NCBI RefSeq assembly: GCF_046524175.1
Contig: NZ_JBEFZF010000006.1
Location: 62,001-126,000, forward strand
DNA length: 64,000 nt
Direction: 5' to 3'
Origin: Spongiivirga sp046524175
Lineage (GTDB): Bacteria; Bacteroidota; Bacteroidia; Flavobacteriales; Flavobacteriaceae
The first letter of the stretch is position 1; the number at the start of each line of letters is the position of its first letter. Under the pieces are notes generated by a model. The model was given only the letters and a program-made list of their open reading frames with translations. It had not been told where the DNA came from and ran no database searches. The position numbers and the translations under genes were made by a program. Shown here one piece after another: positions 18,790 through 27,563 of this stretch.

Positions 18790-18932
18790 TTAGATTGAGA
18801 AAATCTTTTTCTATTTAAAAGCCTACTTTTATGTACCTTTTATCGAAAGAATGAATTTACGATATTTATTAGGTTAAACTAGGATCATAATCGAATAAAT
18901 TTTTCATAAAAAAGCTTTAGAGTCATCAATCA

Positions 18933-20045
18933 ATGAAAGAAATAAAATCCATTTTATCATTATATAAATCCCATAAAGAACAAGATGAAAAATGCGCAAT
19001 AGCACAAGTTGTTCGGGTAGAAGAATCTTCATATCGAAGAGAAGGTGCACGAATGCTTGTTTATGAGTCAGGGGTTTTTGAAGGTGGGATAAGCGGCGGT
19101 TGTTTGGAGGGTGATGCACTTAAGAGATCACAAATAGCGATTTTAAAAGACAAGCCGTCTATTGTCACCTATGACACTTCTAAAGATGACGAAAATGAAA
19201 TCGGCGTAGGACTGGGGTGCAATGGTGTAATCGATGTTTTAATATCTCCTATTAATCAGAAAAATAGCGCATTGTATGCACTTGAAAAGTGTATTTCCGC
19301 GAGAAGAACACATATTATCGTAACAATTACTGCCCATAATCATCAGCGTTCTAATGTTATATTAGGAGGAACTTTTTACTATAATACAGATACTAAGCTT
19401 CTAGAAAATTGTGATGATCCTGAGCTAGAAAAAAAAGTTGTAGCGGATGTTGAAACAGTGCTTAGCACTAAAAAATCACGAATTTACCACTACGATTATG
19501 ATGAGCAGCAAGTAAGTGTATTTATTGAATATGTCCCTGCGCCTTTTCATCTTGCCATTTTCGGGGATAATTATGATGTATACCCTATGATTGACCTGGC
19601 CTCGGTTTTAGATTGGGAAATTAGCCTAACAGGAAATCTTCAAAAACTTAAAAAAGATCGATTACATACTGTAGCTAGGTTATTCACAAAAGAGGATAAC
19701 CCATGGACAAATATTGATAATCGTACTGCAATCATTTTAATGGCCCATGATTATAAGACTGATCTAAATAATCTTAAAAAAGCGGTAAAAACTAGTGCAC
19801 CATATATTGCTTGTTTAGGACCTAAAAAAAGATTTGACAAAATGAGAAAAGAGCTTTTAGAGACTGGTGAAGATTTGAATGCATCAGATTTTTCTAGAAT
19901 TTATGCCCCTTGCGGATTAGAAATTGGCGCAAATACTCCGGAAGAAATTGCAACCAGTATTTTTGCAGAAGTACTTACTGTTTTTTCAGGCAAAAAAGGT
20001 GGCTTGCTGCGTGAAAAGAAAGGTCCTATACATGAGCGGAACTAA
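18933..20045 (+). CDS. XdhC/CoxI-family Mo-enzyme maturation protein
   Basis: 370 residues. The N-terminal XdhC_CoxI domain has AQVVRVEESSYRREGARML and GGISGGCLEGDA. The C-terminal Rossmann-like domain has LAIFGDNYDVYPMIDLA and ends with LGPKKRFDKM and IYAPCGLEIGANTPEEIA. XdhC proteins bind Moco and help its sulfuration and insertion into xanthine-oxidase-type enzymes. The position between the Moco operon and a cysteine desulfurase fits that role well. It is divergent from moaA with a 143-base shared upstream region. Confidence 0.92.
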   Translation: MKEIKSILSLYKSHKEQDEKCAIAQVVRVEESSYRREGARMLVYESGVFEGGISGGCLEGDALKRSQIAILKDKPSIVTYDTSKDDENEIGVGLGCNGVIDVLISPINQKNSALYALEKCISARRTHIIVTITAHNHQRSNVILGGTFYYNTDTKLLENCDDPELEKKVVADVETVLSTKKSRIYHYDYDEQQVSVFIEYVPAPFHLAIFGDNYDVYPMIDLASVLDWEISLTGNLQKLKKDRLHTVARLFTKEDNPWTNIDNRTAIILMAHDYKTDLNNLKKAVKTSAPYIACLGPKKRFDKMRKELLETGEDLNASDFSRIYAPCGLEIGANTPEEIATSIFAEVLTVFSGKKGGLLREKKGPIHERN

Positions 20046-20108
20046 GATTTAAACAACTTCAGCATTTTGGTTTTACTTTCTATTATTTAAAATTATATTG
20101 AATCAAAA

Positions 20109-20158
20109 TTGTCATTTCGAGTGATTTTCGATAGAAAATTGTATGAAGAAATACAATG
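20109..20158. repeat. Double hairpin, REP-like, between convergent genes
   Basis: This starts with TTGTCATT, the same eight bases that open the element between groES and groEL. Two adjacent hairpins follow: ATTTTC-GATA-GAAAAT (20124-20139) and ATTGTAT-GAAGAA-ATACAAT (20138-20157). It lies in the 170-base gap where the xdhC-like gene and the cysteine desulfurase gene converge. It could be a degenerate dispersed repeat or serve as a bidirectional transcription barrier. Confidence 0.45.
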
Positions 20159-20215
20159 TTAATAGGTAAAAAATAGTTCTCGAACTCTCTACTCTGAACT
20201 TACAACTCTTAACTC

Positions 20216-21400
20216 TCAAACTCCTCTCCGTTCCCACATAATATTCTCGGCCCGTAAGGATACTACAGTCTTTTTTACCGAATTGATGATACTTTCAACA
20301 TCATTTTCAGTGGTATAACGACCGAGGCTAAATCGGACACTCGCCATGGCCAATGAATTCGAAATACCCATTGCTGTAAGTACATGAGAAGGATTCACTG
20401 CTGCTGAATTACAAGCAGACCCATTAGAAACGGCAATTTCTTTACTCAATGACCGAAGTAGTTGTTCACCATCTACATACTCAAATGAACAGTTTAGAGT
20501 ATTTGGCAATTGATCAGTATTGCCACCATTAACAATAACAGATTCTATTTCAGTAATTCCTGCTGCTAAGAGATTTCGCAACCGCCTTAGTCGCTCTTTT
20601 TCTTCATTTAGATTGTTAAAAGCCAAAGTAACCGCTTTTGACAAACCCACAATACCGGGGTTATTGTAGGTTCCTCCTCGCATCGATCGTTGTTGTCCCC
20701 CTCCGTGAATAAAAGGCATTAACATTTGAGCTTTATTCTGATTCACATAATTAAATCCAACACCTTTAGGCCCATATATTTTATGCGCTGAAAAACATGC
20801 AAAATCTATCTTAGTAAAGAAGTTATCCAATGCCAGCTTACCTAGCGCTTGTGTGGCATCAGCAAAAAGCAAACATTCGTTCGCTTTACAAATTTCTGAT
20901 ATATCGTCAAGAGGTTGTATTACTCCGGTTTCATTATTTCCGTAAAGTATAGCAACTACTAAAGTTTGGTCAGTAACAGTCTTTTCAAGCTCTTGTAAAT
21001 CGATAAGCCCATCTGAATTAACTGAAAGATAAGTTATCGATGCTCCTTTTTGTTCGAGATAACTACAAACATCGATCATAGCCTTATGGGCTGTTTTAAC
21101 TGTTATTATATGTTTTTTCTTGTTCCCATCTTTAAAAAAAAGTCCCTTTAAAACGGCGTTTATACCCTCAGTAGAACCAGAGGTATATACTAACTCCCGC
21201 ACATCAATTCCTAGACATTTTACGATGTTAGACGTAGCCTCATCTATCGCATCTTTTGCAAGCCAACCGAAGGCATGATGCGCACTAGAAGCATTTCCAA
21301 ATTCATTGACAAAAAAAGGCAACATTGCTGTTATCACCTCCTCATCGCATGGCGTAGTCGCATTGTAGTCTGCATATATTTGAGAATAGGATGAACCCAT
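20216..21400 (-). CDS. Cysteine desulfurase (NifS/IscS family)
   Basis: 394 residues, PLP-dependent. DYNATTP is near the N-terminus, FTSGSTEG-like VYTSGSTEGIN at 72-82, the Schiff-base Lys207 in CFSAHKIYGPKG, and the catalytic Cys330 in SNGSACNSA. It removes sulfur from cysteine as a persulfide. The general Isc/Suf enzyme is normally in an isc or suf cluster, so its location among Mo-cofactor genes suggests it supplies sulfur for the terminal sulfido ligand of Mo enzymes, together with the XdhC protein. That role is inferred. Confidence 0.93.
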   Translation of the reverse strand: MGSSYSQIYADYNATTPCDEEVITAMLPFFVNEFGNASSAHHAFGWLAKDAIDEATSNIVKCLGIDVRELVYTSGSTEGINAVLKGLFFKDGNKKKHIITVKTAHKAMIDVCSYLEQKGASITYLSVNSDGLIDLQELEKTVTDQTLVVAILYGNNETGVIQPLDDISEICKANECLLFADATQALGKLALDNFFTKIDFACFSAHKIYGPKGVGFNYVNQNKAQMLMPFIHGGGQQRSMRGGTYNNPGIVGLSKAVTLAFNNLNEEKERLRRLRNLLAAGITEIESVIVNGGNTDQLPNTLNCSFEYVDGEQLLRSLSKEIAVSNGSACNSAAVNPSHVLTAMGISNSLAMASVRFSLGRYTTENDVESIINSVKKTVVSLRAENIMWERRGV

Positions 21401-21491
21401 ATGAGAAAATTACTGAAAAAAACGGTAATTTAGTTAGACTAACCTCAGTTTTGAATAAAAAAGAGAGATTAACAAACATAATTGCCCAAAT

Positions 21492-22622
21492 ATGAAGCAT
21501 CAGAAACATGCAAAATTAACAAAGCCCGATAGTGGGTTTTTCGCTAGTAATGAGATAAGCCTTTTGGGAAGTAATTGTGGTAGAATTCAAAGAATAGCAA
21601 AATCGGCCGCCAAACATTTAAAAGGTGATTTCACCGTAGCCTATGTAGATGCGGACCACGCTTCACATGATGAAGAAACTGTTGAGCATAGAGAGCCGTT
21701 TGCAAGTATGCTAACTGACAAGATTTCACATCATCAATTTGACATACACCCAAAATCTAATTTTATTCAACAGCAAAGTGTTTTTGATGCATGTGATCTT
21801 ACCCTTGTAAATGGAAATCACGAACGCGCCAATAATCAGATTGTTATTATAGATGCTAAGAAAGAATCTTCATTAGACAAACGCAGTGCGGCGCTTACCA
21901 ACGTCATCGCATTTATTGGAATTGACGATAAAGACATTCCGGATTACATCAAAAAACTTATTCCTAATTATAGTGAACTACCCATTTTTATTGAAAAGGA
22001 TGAGGATGATATTGCTAGATTTATTCAAGAATTTATAATTAAGAAGAAACCCAGATTAAACGGACTTATTCTAGGTGGAGGTAAGAGCACAAGAATGGGA
22101 ATTGATAAGCTTACCCTGAATTATCATGGGACCTCGCAATTAGACTATTTGAACGATTTGTTAAAAACAGTCTGTGATGATGTATTTGTTTCTCTAGCAA
22201 CTGATCAAGAAATTAAGAATACCATCCTCGATACTTTTGTCGGACTTGGCCCTTATGGTGGAATCTTATCAGCTTTTCAGAAAAATCCTAATACCGCTTG
22301 GTTTAGTGTTCCTTGTGATGTGCCCTTATTGGACAAAAAGACAATTGACCAACTGGTTTCACAAAGGGATACCAGCAAATTGGCCACCTGCTTTTTTAAT
22401 TCAGACACACAATTTCCTGAACCACTGATTACCATCTGGGAACCCCGTGCCTATCCCGTTCTATTACATTATCTTTCTCAAGGATATTCTTGTCCCAGGA
22501 AAGTGTTAATTAACACTGATGTTGCAGTTATCAAATTAACAGATGAAAAAGTACTTCTTAACGCAAATACTATTGAAGATCGGGATTTTGTGACCAACTT
22601 ACTTTCAAACGGAACCTCTTAA
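21492..22622 (+). CDS. MobA-like NTP transferase with MobB-like N-terminal domain
   Basis: 376 residues. The C-terminal half (from about residue 190) is a nucleotidyltransferase with the LILGGGKSTRMGIDK loop and VPCDVPLLDKKTI metal-binding block, as in MobA, which attaches GMP (or CMP) to molybdopterin. The N-terminal ~185 residues resemble a degenerate MobB/P-loop-like domain (SLLGSNCGRIQRIAK, VAYVDADHA), but a Walker A G-x4-GK is missing. It ends at base 22622, where the next gene's ATG begins (TAATG). It probably works with the following MocA-like gene in nucleotide addition to Moco. Confidence 0.85.
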   Translation: MKHQKHAKLTKPDSGFFASNEISLLGSNCGRIQRIAKSAAKHLKGDFTVAYVDADHASHDEETVEHREPFASMLTDKISHHQFDIHPKSNFIQQQSVFDACDLTLVNGNHERANNQIVIIDAKKESSLDKRSAALTNVIAFIGIDDKDIPDYIKKLIPNYSELPIFIEKDEDDIARFIQEFIIKKKPRLNGLILGGGKSTRMGIDKLTLNYHGTSQLDYLNDLLKTVCDDVFVSLATDQEIKNTILDTFVGLGPYGGILSAFQKNPNTAWFSVPCDVPLLDKKTIDQLVSQRDTSKLATCFFNSDTQFPEPLITIWEPRAYPVLLHYLSQGYSCPRKVLINTDVAVIKLTDEKVLLNANTIEDRDFVTNLLSNGTS

Positions 22623-23221
22623 TGCAGGTTGATAGTCATATCACAGCTATAGTACTTACAGCTGGACTTTCTTCACGAATGAACCGCTGTAAATTAAGTT
22701 TACCGTTTAAAGATCATACCATCATTCAAGAAGTGATCATGCAGCTTTTAGGAACATCTGTTAGTGAAATTATTATCGTTACGGGGCATTATAGAGAAGA
22801 AATTGAGACTCTTATTCCAACAGACAAGCCTATACAATTGGTTCACAACTCCAACTATGAAAAAGGCATGACGACCTCCATTCAATATGGAATACAAGCA
22901 GCAAAGCACACGACAGAAGGATACATGATTTGTTTGGGTGATATGCCGTTTATTCAAACTGAAGATTACAATAGTATCTTAAAGCAATTTCTTAAGCACA
23001 GTAACCAACAAACTATAGTGCGTCCTTTTTATCAGAATAAACCTGGAAACCCGACTATTTTCAGTCATCATTTCAAAGATGAGATTCTAAATTTAGACCA
23101 TATGGACGGAGCCAAACCCTTATTGAAAAAGTTTAAAGGTTCTTTAGTAAGGCTCGAGATGGAAAATGATAGTGTAATTAGGGATATTGATACACGGCTA
23201 GAATATGATAAAATTAAATAG
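22622..23221 (+). CDS. MocA-like molybdenum cofactor nucleotidyltransferase
   Basis: 199 residues of NTP_transf_3 type: VLTAGLSSRMNRCKLSLPF (the LAAGxSxRMG loop with the catalytic Lys), CLGDMPFI (Mg2+ Asp), RPFYQNKPGNPTIFS and DHMDGAKPLLKK near the end. MocA adds CMP to Mo-molybdopterin, making the cofactor form used by xanthine-oxidase-type enzymes. It is translationally coupled to the preceding MobA-like gene. Together with XdhC and the desulfurase it points to an XO-family client enzyme. Confidence 0.88.
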   Translation: MQVDSHITAIVLTAGLSSRMNRCKLSLPFKDHTIIQEVIMQLLGTSVSEIIIVTGHYREEIETLIPTDKPIQLVHNSNYEKGMTTSIQYGIQAAKHTTEGYMICLGDMPFIQTEDYNSILKQFLKHSNQQTIVRPFYQNKPGNPTIFSHHFKDEILNLDHMDGAKPLLKKFKGSLVRLEMENDSVIRDIDTRLEYDKIK

Positions 23222-23239
23222 TCATTACAATTGCAAAAA

Positions 23240-23341
23240 CTAGTTGTTTCGATAGGTATCGTTATATGCCTTTATAACGGTAACAAGCCACCCAACGAAG
23301 AAGATGGAAACGATTACAGCATATATAATTACTATATCCAT
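23240..23341 (-). CDS. 33-residue single-helix membrane micro-protein
   Basis: This ORF begins MDIVIIYAVIVSIFFVGW, forms one membrane helix and ends in a charged tail (AYNDTYRNN). Its ATG shares one base with the TAA stop of the 60-residue membrane protein upstream (TAATG at 23341-23343), the same coupling seen for other gene pairs in this window. That is the main evidence it is translated. Function unknown. It may be an accessory subunit of its neighbour. Confidence 0.55.
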   Translation of the reverse strand: MDIVIIYAVIVSIFFVGWLVTVIKAYNDTYRNN

Positions 23342-23523
23342 TATTTAGCTCTTTTAAGATAGATCATGAAGCCTAAAATGGTCGGCGCCCATAATCCTAT
23401 AAAAATTGCATCAAGTTTATTGCCAGATATATAAACGTACTCTGAGACAACAATGATAGATAACACCACTAATAATAAAACAAAATTGGCAACACCTATC
23501 TGGTTAATAAAACTTTTGATCAT
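23341..23523 (-). CDS. 60-residue two-helix membrane protein
   Basis: It has two hydrophobic segments: ANFVLLLVVLSIIVVSEYVY and the later IFIGLWAPTILGFMIYL, ending in a KRAK tail that suggests a cytosolic C-terminus. It is followed without a gap by the 33-residue micro-protein. No named family is recognised. The tRNA-fMet gene lies upstream on the same strand, separated by its own terminator. Confidence 0.65.
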   Translation of the reverse strand: MIKSFINQIGVANFVLLLVVLSIIVVSEYVYISGNKLDAIFIGLWAPTILGFMIYLKRAK

Positions 23524-23657
23524 TTACGTTAACAAGATTTTATGAAATTTAAGCATTTAAATACAGAATACCAGCCAATTCAAGAATTAATTTGTTATTC
23601 AAAGGTCCTTAATTGATAAAAAGTAATTCCTTCTCTTGGTATGTTCAAAAATGGGCA

Positions 23658-23689
23658 CAAAAAAAGCCAAATACTTTCATATTTGGCTT
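23658..23689 (-). terminator. Terminator of tRNA-fMet
   Basis: A perfect 10-bp stem (23664-23673 with 23680-23689) with a 6-base loop, followed on the minus strand by TTTTTTT. It sits 4 bases beyond the tRNA 3' end. Confidence 0.8.
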
Positions 23690-23693
23690 ATTG

Positions 23694-23766
<73 letters not shown>

Positions 23767-23991
23767 ATATCGACTGCAAATATACAACCATTTTATATTT
23801 ACACAAGACCAGGCATTAATAAATTAATCACAATATCGAATAGGCATCAATAGAAAAAAAAGACAGCCACTAAATAGTTTGTAATTTTTAAACCATTTGG
23901 ACGACTATAACCTAAAATTTTATACAAAAATTTGGGATTCTAATAAAATTTAGTAATCTTGTATTCAAGATAACCCCAAATTATCCGACCA

Positions 23992-24123
23992 ATGAAAAAA
24001 TATGTAATCGCCATTTTGGCTTGTGCTTTGTTAATTCTGGCATATGTTGTTGAGCAAAAAGACATCGCTCAAGAACAAACTAATCTTCATTCTACAGCTA
24101 CAGTTTCAAATACTATTACCTAG
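23992..24123 (+). CDS. 43-residue exported or membrane-anchored peptide
   Basis: MKKYVIAILACALLILAYVV is a signal-peptide or anchor-like N-terminus. A 23-residue polar tail follows, rich in Gln, Thr and Asn. It stops 75 bases before the TSUP permease. With no recognised family and such a short tail the call rests only on the plausible signal sequence. Confidence 0.45.
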   Translation: MKKYVIAILACALLILAYVVEQKDIAQEQTNLHSTATVSNTIT

Positions 24124-24198
24124 CGGTTCTGTTAAATTTTAGGTTTACTTTTAGTGAGATTTGAGATATCTTTGACTTAAATAACTCATTGAACGAAA

Positions 24199-24963
24199 TT
24201 GCAGTACGCGCTGTTTTACCAAAATGACATTTCAGATACTGCATGGGCAGCAGCTGTTATTGCTTCAATTATACTAGGGATTTCCAAATCAGGAATTAAA
24301 GGTATTGCCGTTATCATCGTTACATTAATGGCGATTTCATTTGGAGCAAAAAGATCGACCGGGCTTATTGTACCCTTACTAATCGTTGGAGACATATTTG
24401 CTGTCGTTTATTATAACCGTCATACCCAATGGTCCATTTTAAAACGCTTTCTACCCTGGATGATGTTTGGTGTCATTGTAGGTGTATTAGTTGGCAAAGA
24501 CATTCCTGAAGCGCTTTTCAAAAAATTAATGGCTATCGTTATCTTACTGAGCGTTATCATGATGTACTGGTGGGACCAAAGAAAATCAAAAAAAGTTCCC
24601 ACACATCCTACTTTCGCCGCTTTTATGGGTACCATGGCCGGTGTTACCACCATGATTGGTAATTTAGCAGGGGCATTTTCAAACATTTTTTTTCTAGCTA
24701 TGCGATTACCAAAAAATGAGTTTATTGGTACTGCTGCGTGGCTTTTCTTTTTCATCAACTTATTTAAGTTGCCTTTTCACATTTTCGTTTGGAAAACGAT
24801 TACGATCGAATCGATGATTGTAAACATGAAATTAATTGTTCCTGTTGTAATTGGATTAGTTTTAGGAGTACGTCTTGTTAAAAAAATCAAAGATCATTTT
24901 TACCGGAAAATGATCCTTATTCTTACCGCCTTAGGAGCATTGATCCTGTTACTAAAACAGTAA
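24199..24963 (+). CDS. TSUP (TauE/SafE) family permease
   Basis: 254 residues starting at TTG. A stop codon lies three codons upstream and the first helix starts shortly after, so TTG is well supported. There are about seven to eight membrane helices with the family pattern LGISKSGIKG near the N-terminus and FMGTMAGVTTMIGNLAGAFSNIFFLA in two consecutive motifs, corresponding to the repeated TSUP signature. The family exports or imports sulfite, sulfoacetate or other small anions. The substrate here is unknown. It converges with the patatin gene, one base apart. Confidence 0.9.
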   Translation: MQYALFYQNDISDTAWAAAVIASIILGISKSGIKGIAVIIVTLMAISFGAKRSTGLIVPLLIVGDIFAVVYYNRHTQWSILKRFLPWMMFGVIVGVLVGKDIPEALFKKLMAIVILLSVIMMYWWDQRKSKKVPTHPTFAAFMGTMAGVTTMIGNLAGAFSNIFFLAMRLPKNEFIGTAAWLFFFINLFKLPFHIFVWKTITIESMIVNMKLIVPVVIGLVLGVRLVKKIKDHFYRKMILILTALGALILLLKQ

Positions 24964-26697
24964 CTATTTCAATAACTCGCCTTCTTTAAGTTCTTTTTTA
25001 ATCATACCAATAACAGCTTTATACATTTTACCTCTTAAAAAAAGCCAATTAGCAATTTTAAAAAAAGTATTATCAATTAAACCATTACTGACCTTTTGAA
25101 GTCTTTTTTTAATTGATTTCTTATACTTTTTTTCAAAGTGCTCAAAATTTACTGAAGGAAATGGGAGTAAACTGATCTTAGCATCGGCACCATAAGTATC
25201 TGTATCGAGTTGCTCATCAAAATTTTTTAACACACGCATATCAGGAATGATAGGAAAATGCATATTTCCCGTTTCGTCTTTGGGTTTATCAGAAAAACGG
25301 AATCTTGAAGATGCTTCATCAGTTATACCTACTCCCAATCGATCTTTTACAGCACCAAGTGCTACCGAAAAATGATATCTAAGGAAAGCCTGACAGTTGT
25401 ACCGTCCCAATTGGTAGTCGTGTTTTCGTAAATCTGCACTTAAAAAACCTGCGAAACCACTAATAGGAGCAGAAGCAAGCACATTTTTGGCAAGTTTAAA
25501 ACTTCCGTTGCGTTCTACTTTTCTTACAGGTTCTATCAAAAACTTAGTTCTATTTTTCAAGTCCAGCGCATCAAGAATCCCGTCCTGATTAAACATTACC
25601 TGATTTCTAAGTGATTTAAACATTCCAGCAGCAATATCCAATATGCCATTGCTTTCACTTTTACTGGTATCAGTATCTTTATTAGGAAAAGGATCAACCA
25701 TGATAACGGCATATTTGCCATTATCAAAATCTTGTTTATCCATGCGCTCTCTAAGGATTTTTAAACCAATTCCATATGGCTCATTGTTTATGAGACCCCC
25801 ATCGATACTATTAAAAGTATATGTATCACCTTCTATTTCTTGTGCAGTTATTCCTTCTCTATCTCCAAATAAATATCTAGGAAAACGTTTAATGTACTCA
25901 TTTGATATCGTAATCTCCCTTGACTTCAACCCAATCGGAAAAGCAGCAGTACTTAATGTGGCGTCTCGCAAAGCACCAATATCTTTTTCATCTTTAGGAT
26001 CTATCACATAAAACAACTCATCTCCACCATCAGGGATACCACTTTTCAAATCGCCATTAGCGATTTTATATCTAAAAAAACCTCCATGTGTAGTTATGAC
26101 CGTTCCGTTATCATCATTCTTGTTAGCGCCACTAAAATCCACCTTGAAATTAACTCCTCTTAAATTAGTTGTGGTTAACACCAAATCCAATTCCTGAGAA
26201 ACATAAGAGGGGAAAGTAATTGAATCCTGACTACTCACGACCTTCAACGCCTTATCCGCAATTTCTTCAATAGCATCTGTATTAAGTAGCGAAGGAACTT
26301 TATCTTTCAAATCATCATTTCGTAACATTTTTTCAAGTGTATCGCCTCTACCATTGTCAGCCATGGTTACCCAACTTTCATAAAACTTATTATTAACCCC
26401 ATTTGGGTTATTCTCGTTATATGGCCTGTGGTTTTTGTCAAGCAACGACAACATTGTAAGAGTCCCTGTAATCCCTCCGGCTGATGCACCACTAATAACA
26501 TCGATTTCAACATCATGCATAGGAATGCTCTTGTCATAATCAGGATGCCCTTCTCCCAAACTTCGATTCTTTTCCTTGGCTTTTTCCCAAAGTTCAAGGG
26601 TTTCTAACAAATAGTCAACAACACCGCCAGTGTAGGAACCGGCAGAAACGGCTCCTGCCATGGTAATACATAATCTAAATTTAGGTTGATCGGGCAT
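24964..26697 (-). CDS. Patatin-like phospholipase family protein
   Basis: 577 residues. The nucleophile elbow is ISGASAGG (Ser72) and the dyad Asp lies in SIDGGLINNEPYG (about residue 300), the Ser/Asp pair of patatin lipid acyl hydrolases. The usual Gly-rich oxyanion loop (GGGxRG) is replaced by MAGAVSAGSYTGG at 13-25, as in the patatin-related proteins of TIGR03607 type. There is no signal peptide. It is longer than simple RssA-like patatins and ends with a basic segment. The likely role is cytosolic or membrane-associated lipid hydrolysis. Confidence 0.88.
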   Translation of the reverse strand: MPDQPKFRLCITMAGAVSAGSYTGGVVDYLLETLELWEKAKEKNRSLGEGHPDYDKSIPMHDVEIDVISGASAGGITGTLTMLSLLDKNHRPYNENNPNGVNNKFYESWVTMADNGRGDTLEKMLRNDDLKDKVPSLLNTDAIEEIADKALKVVSSQDSITFPSYVSQELDLVLTTTNLRGVNFKVDFSGANKNDDNGTVITTHGGFFRYKIANGDLKSGIPDGGDELFYVIDPKDEKDIGALRDATLSTAAFPIGLKSREITISNEYIKRFPRYLFGDREGITAQEIEGDTYTFNSIDGGLINNEPYGIGLKILRERMDKQDFDNGKYAVIMVDPFPNKDTDTSKSESNGILDIAAGMFKSLRNQVMFNQDGILDALDLKNRTKFLIEPVRKVERNGSFKLAKNVLASAPISGFAGFLSADLRKHDYQLGRYNCQAFLRYHFSVALGAVKDRLGVGITDEASSRFRFSDKPKDETGNMHFPIIPDMRVLKNFDEQLDTDTYGADAKISLLPFPSVNFEHFEKKYKKSIKKRLQKVSNGLIDNTFFKIANWLFLRGKMYKAVIGMIKKELKEGELLK

Positions 26698-26789
26698 AGC
26701 TTAAAAATTTATTGATGATGAAGATACAACCTAGCCGCGATTTAGCCATCAGGGCTTTTCCCTAAAAACAAACCTAAATAACCCCCATT

Positions 26790-27554
26790 TTAGCCAGGCT
26801 GTTTTTCACTTAAATATCTCCAGTACCGCTTAGGAACATGACGTTTATGCAACTTCATATTCTTTCGACTCTCGATATTCGTCGAGTCAAAATAATCTTT
26901 CCATAGCTTTTGATATTCCGTCTCTGATTCATCTAACAAACTAATATCATCAGTGCTTTGATAATTAGTATCCTCAAAAACGATGGTATGCACCTTCTGT
27001 AAATCATAGTGAATTCCATATTTACGTTTTTTATCATAAATAACCCATTGCTGATCTGCATATCGATCTTTAAAGTGCTTTTCTATTAACGGAATAACGT
27101 TAAAATCTGGTGCTATCTCTGCGAAATAGTAACCGTCTTTAGTCAATTTAAACCTCACAAAAGCTTCCATACGGTGTTTTTCCCTTCCTACCATTTGTGC
27201 AATTTGCGACACTCTTAACACATCTTTATTAGAATAATCAATATTTACAAAAGACTCTGTGGAGTACGCATAAATAATGTACCTAAGTAATACGTTTTCA
27301 ATACCTTTTATCTCACTTAAAAAAGCTTTACGTAATTGATTTGCCCCCATTTTTGTCGCCTTTAGATTTAATGAACGCCAAACTCTTTTTGCTTTAAGAA
27401 GATCGGTTACAATATCTGTTGTATTGACAAACATATCCGGTTGATAATGTTTAGGTTTTACAATCTTTGCTTTGTACTGCTTTTCTTCAAAAACCTGATA
27501 TACTGTAGTTAAAAAACCTTCGAATGTACCGTCGTATAAATAAATTGCTTCCAT
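26790..27554 (-). CDS. TIGR03915-family putative DNA repair protein
   Basis: 254 residues. It matches the DUF4130/TIGR03915 family: it starts with YLYDGTFEGFLTTVY, has ENVLLRYIIYA and a conserved VGREKHRMEAFVRF block, and ends with RHVPKRYWRYL. These proteins are known to be encoded beside the TIGR03916 radical SAM protein and are thought to act with it in DNA modification or repair. It is the second gene of that pair here, 9 bases downstream, under the palindrome-rich control region at 28835-28907. Confidence 0.9.
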   Translation of the reverse strand: MEAIYLYDGTFEGFLTTVYQVFEEKQYKAKIVKPKHYQPDMFVNTTDIVTDLLKAKRVWRSLNLKATKMGANQLRKAFLSEIKGIENVLLRYIIYAYSTESFVNIDYSNKDVLRVSQIAQMVGREKHRMEAFVRFKLTKDGYYFAEIAPDFNVIPLIEKHFKDRYADQQWVIYDKKRKYGIHYDLQKVHTIVFEDTNYQSTDDISLLDESETEYQKLWKDYFDSTNIESRKNMKLHKRHVPKRYWRYLSEKQPG

Positions 27555-27563
27555 AATGTATCG

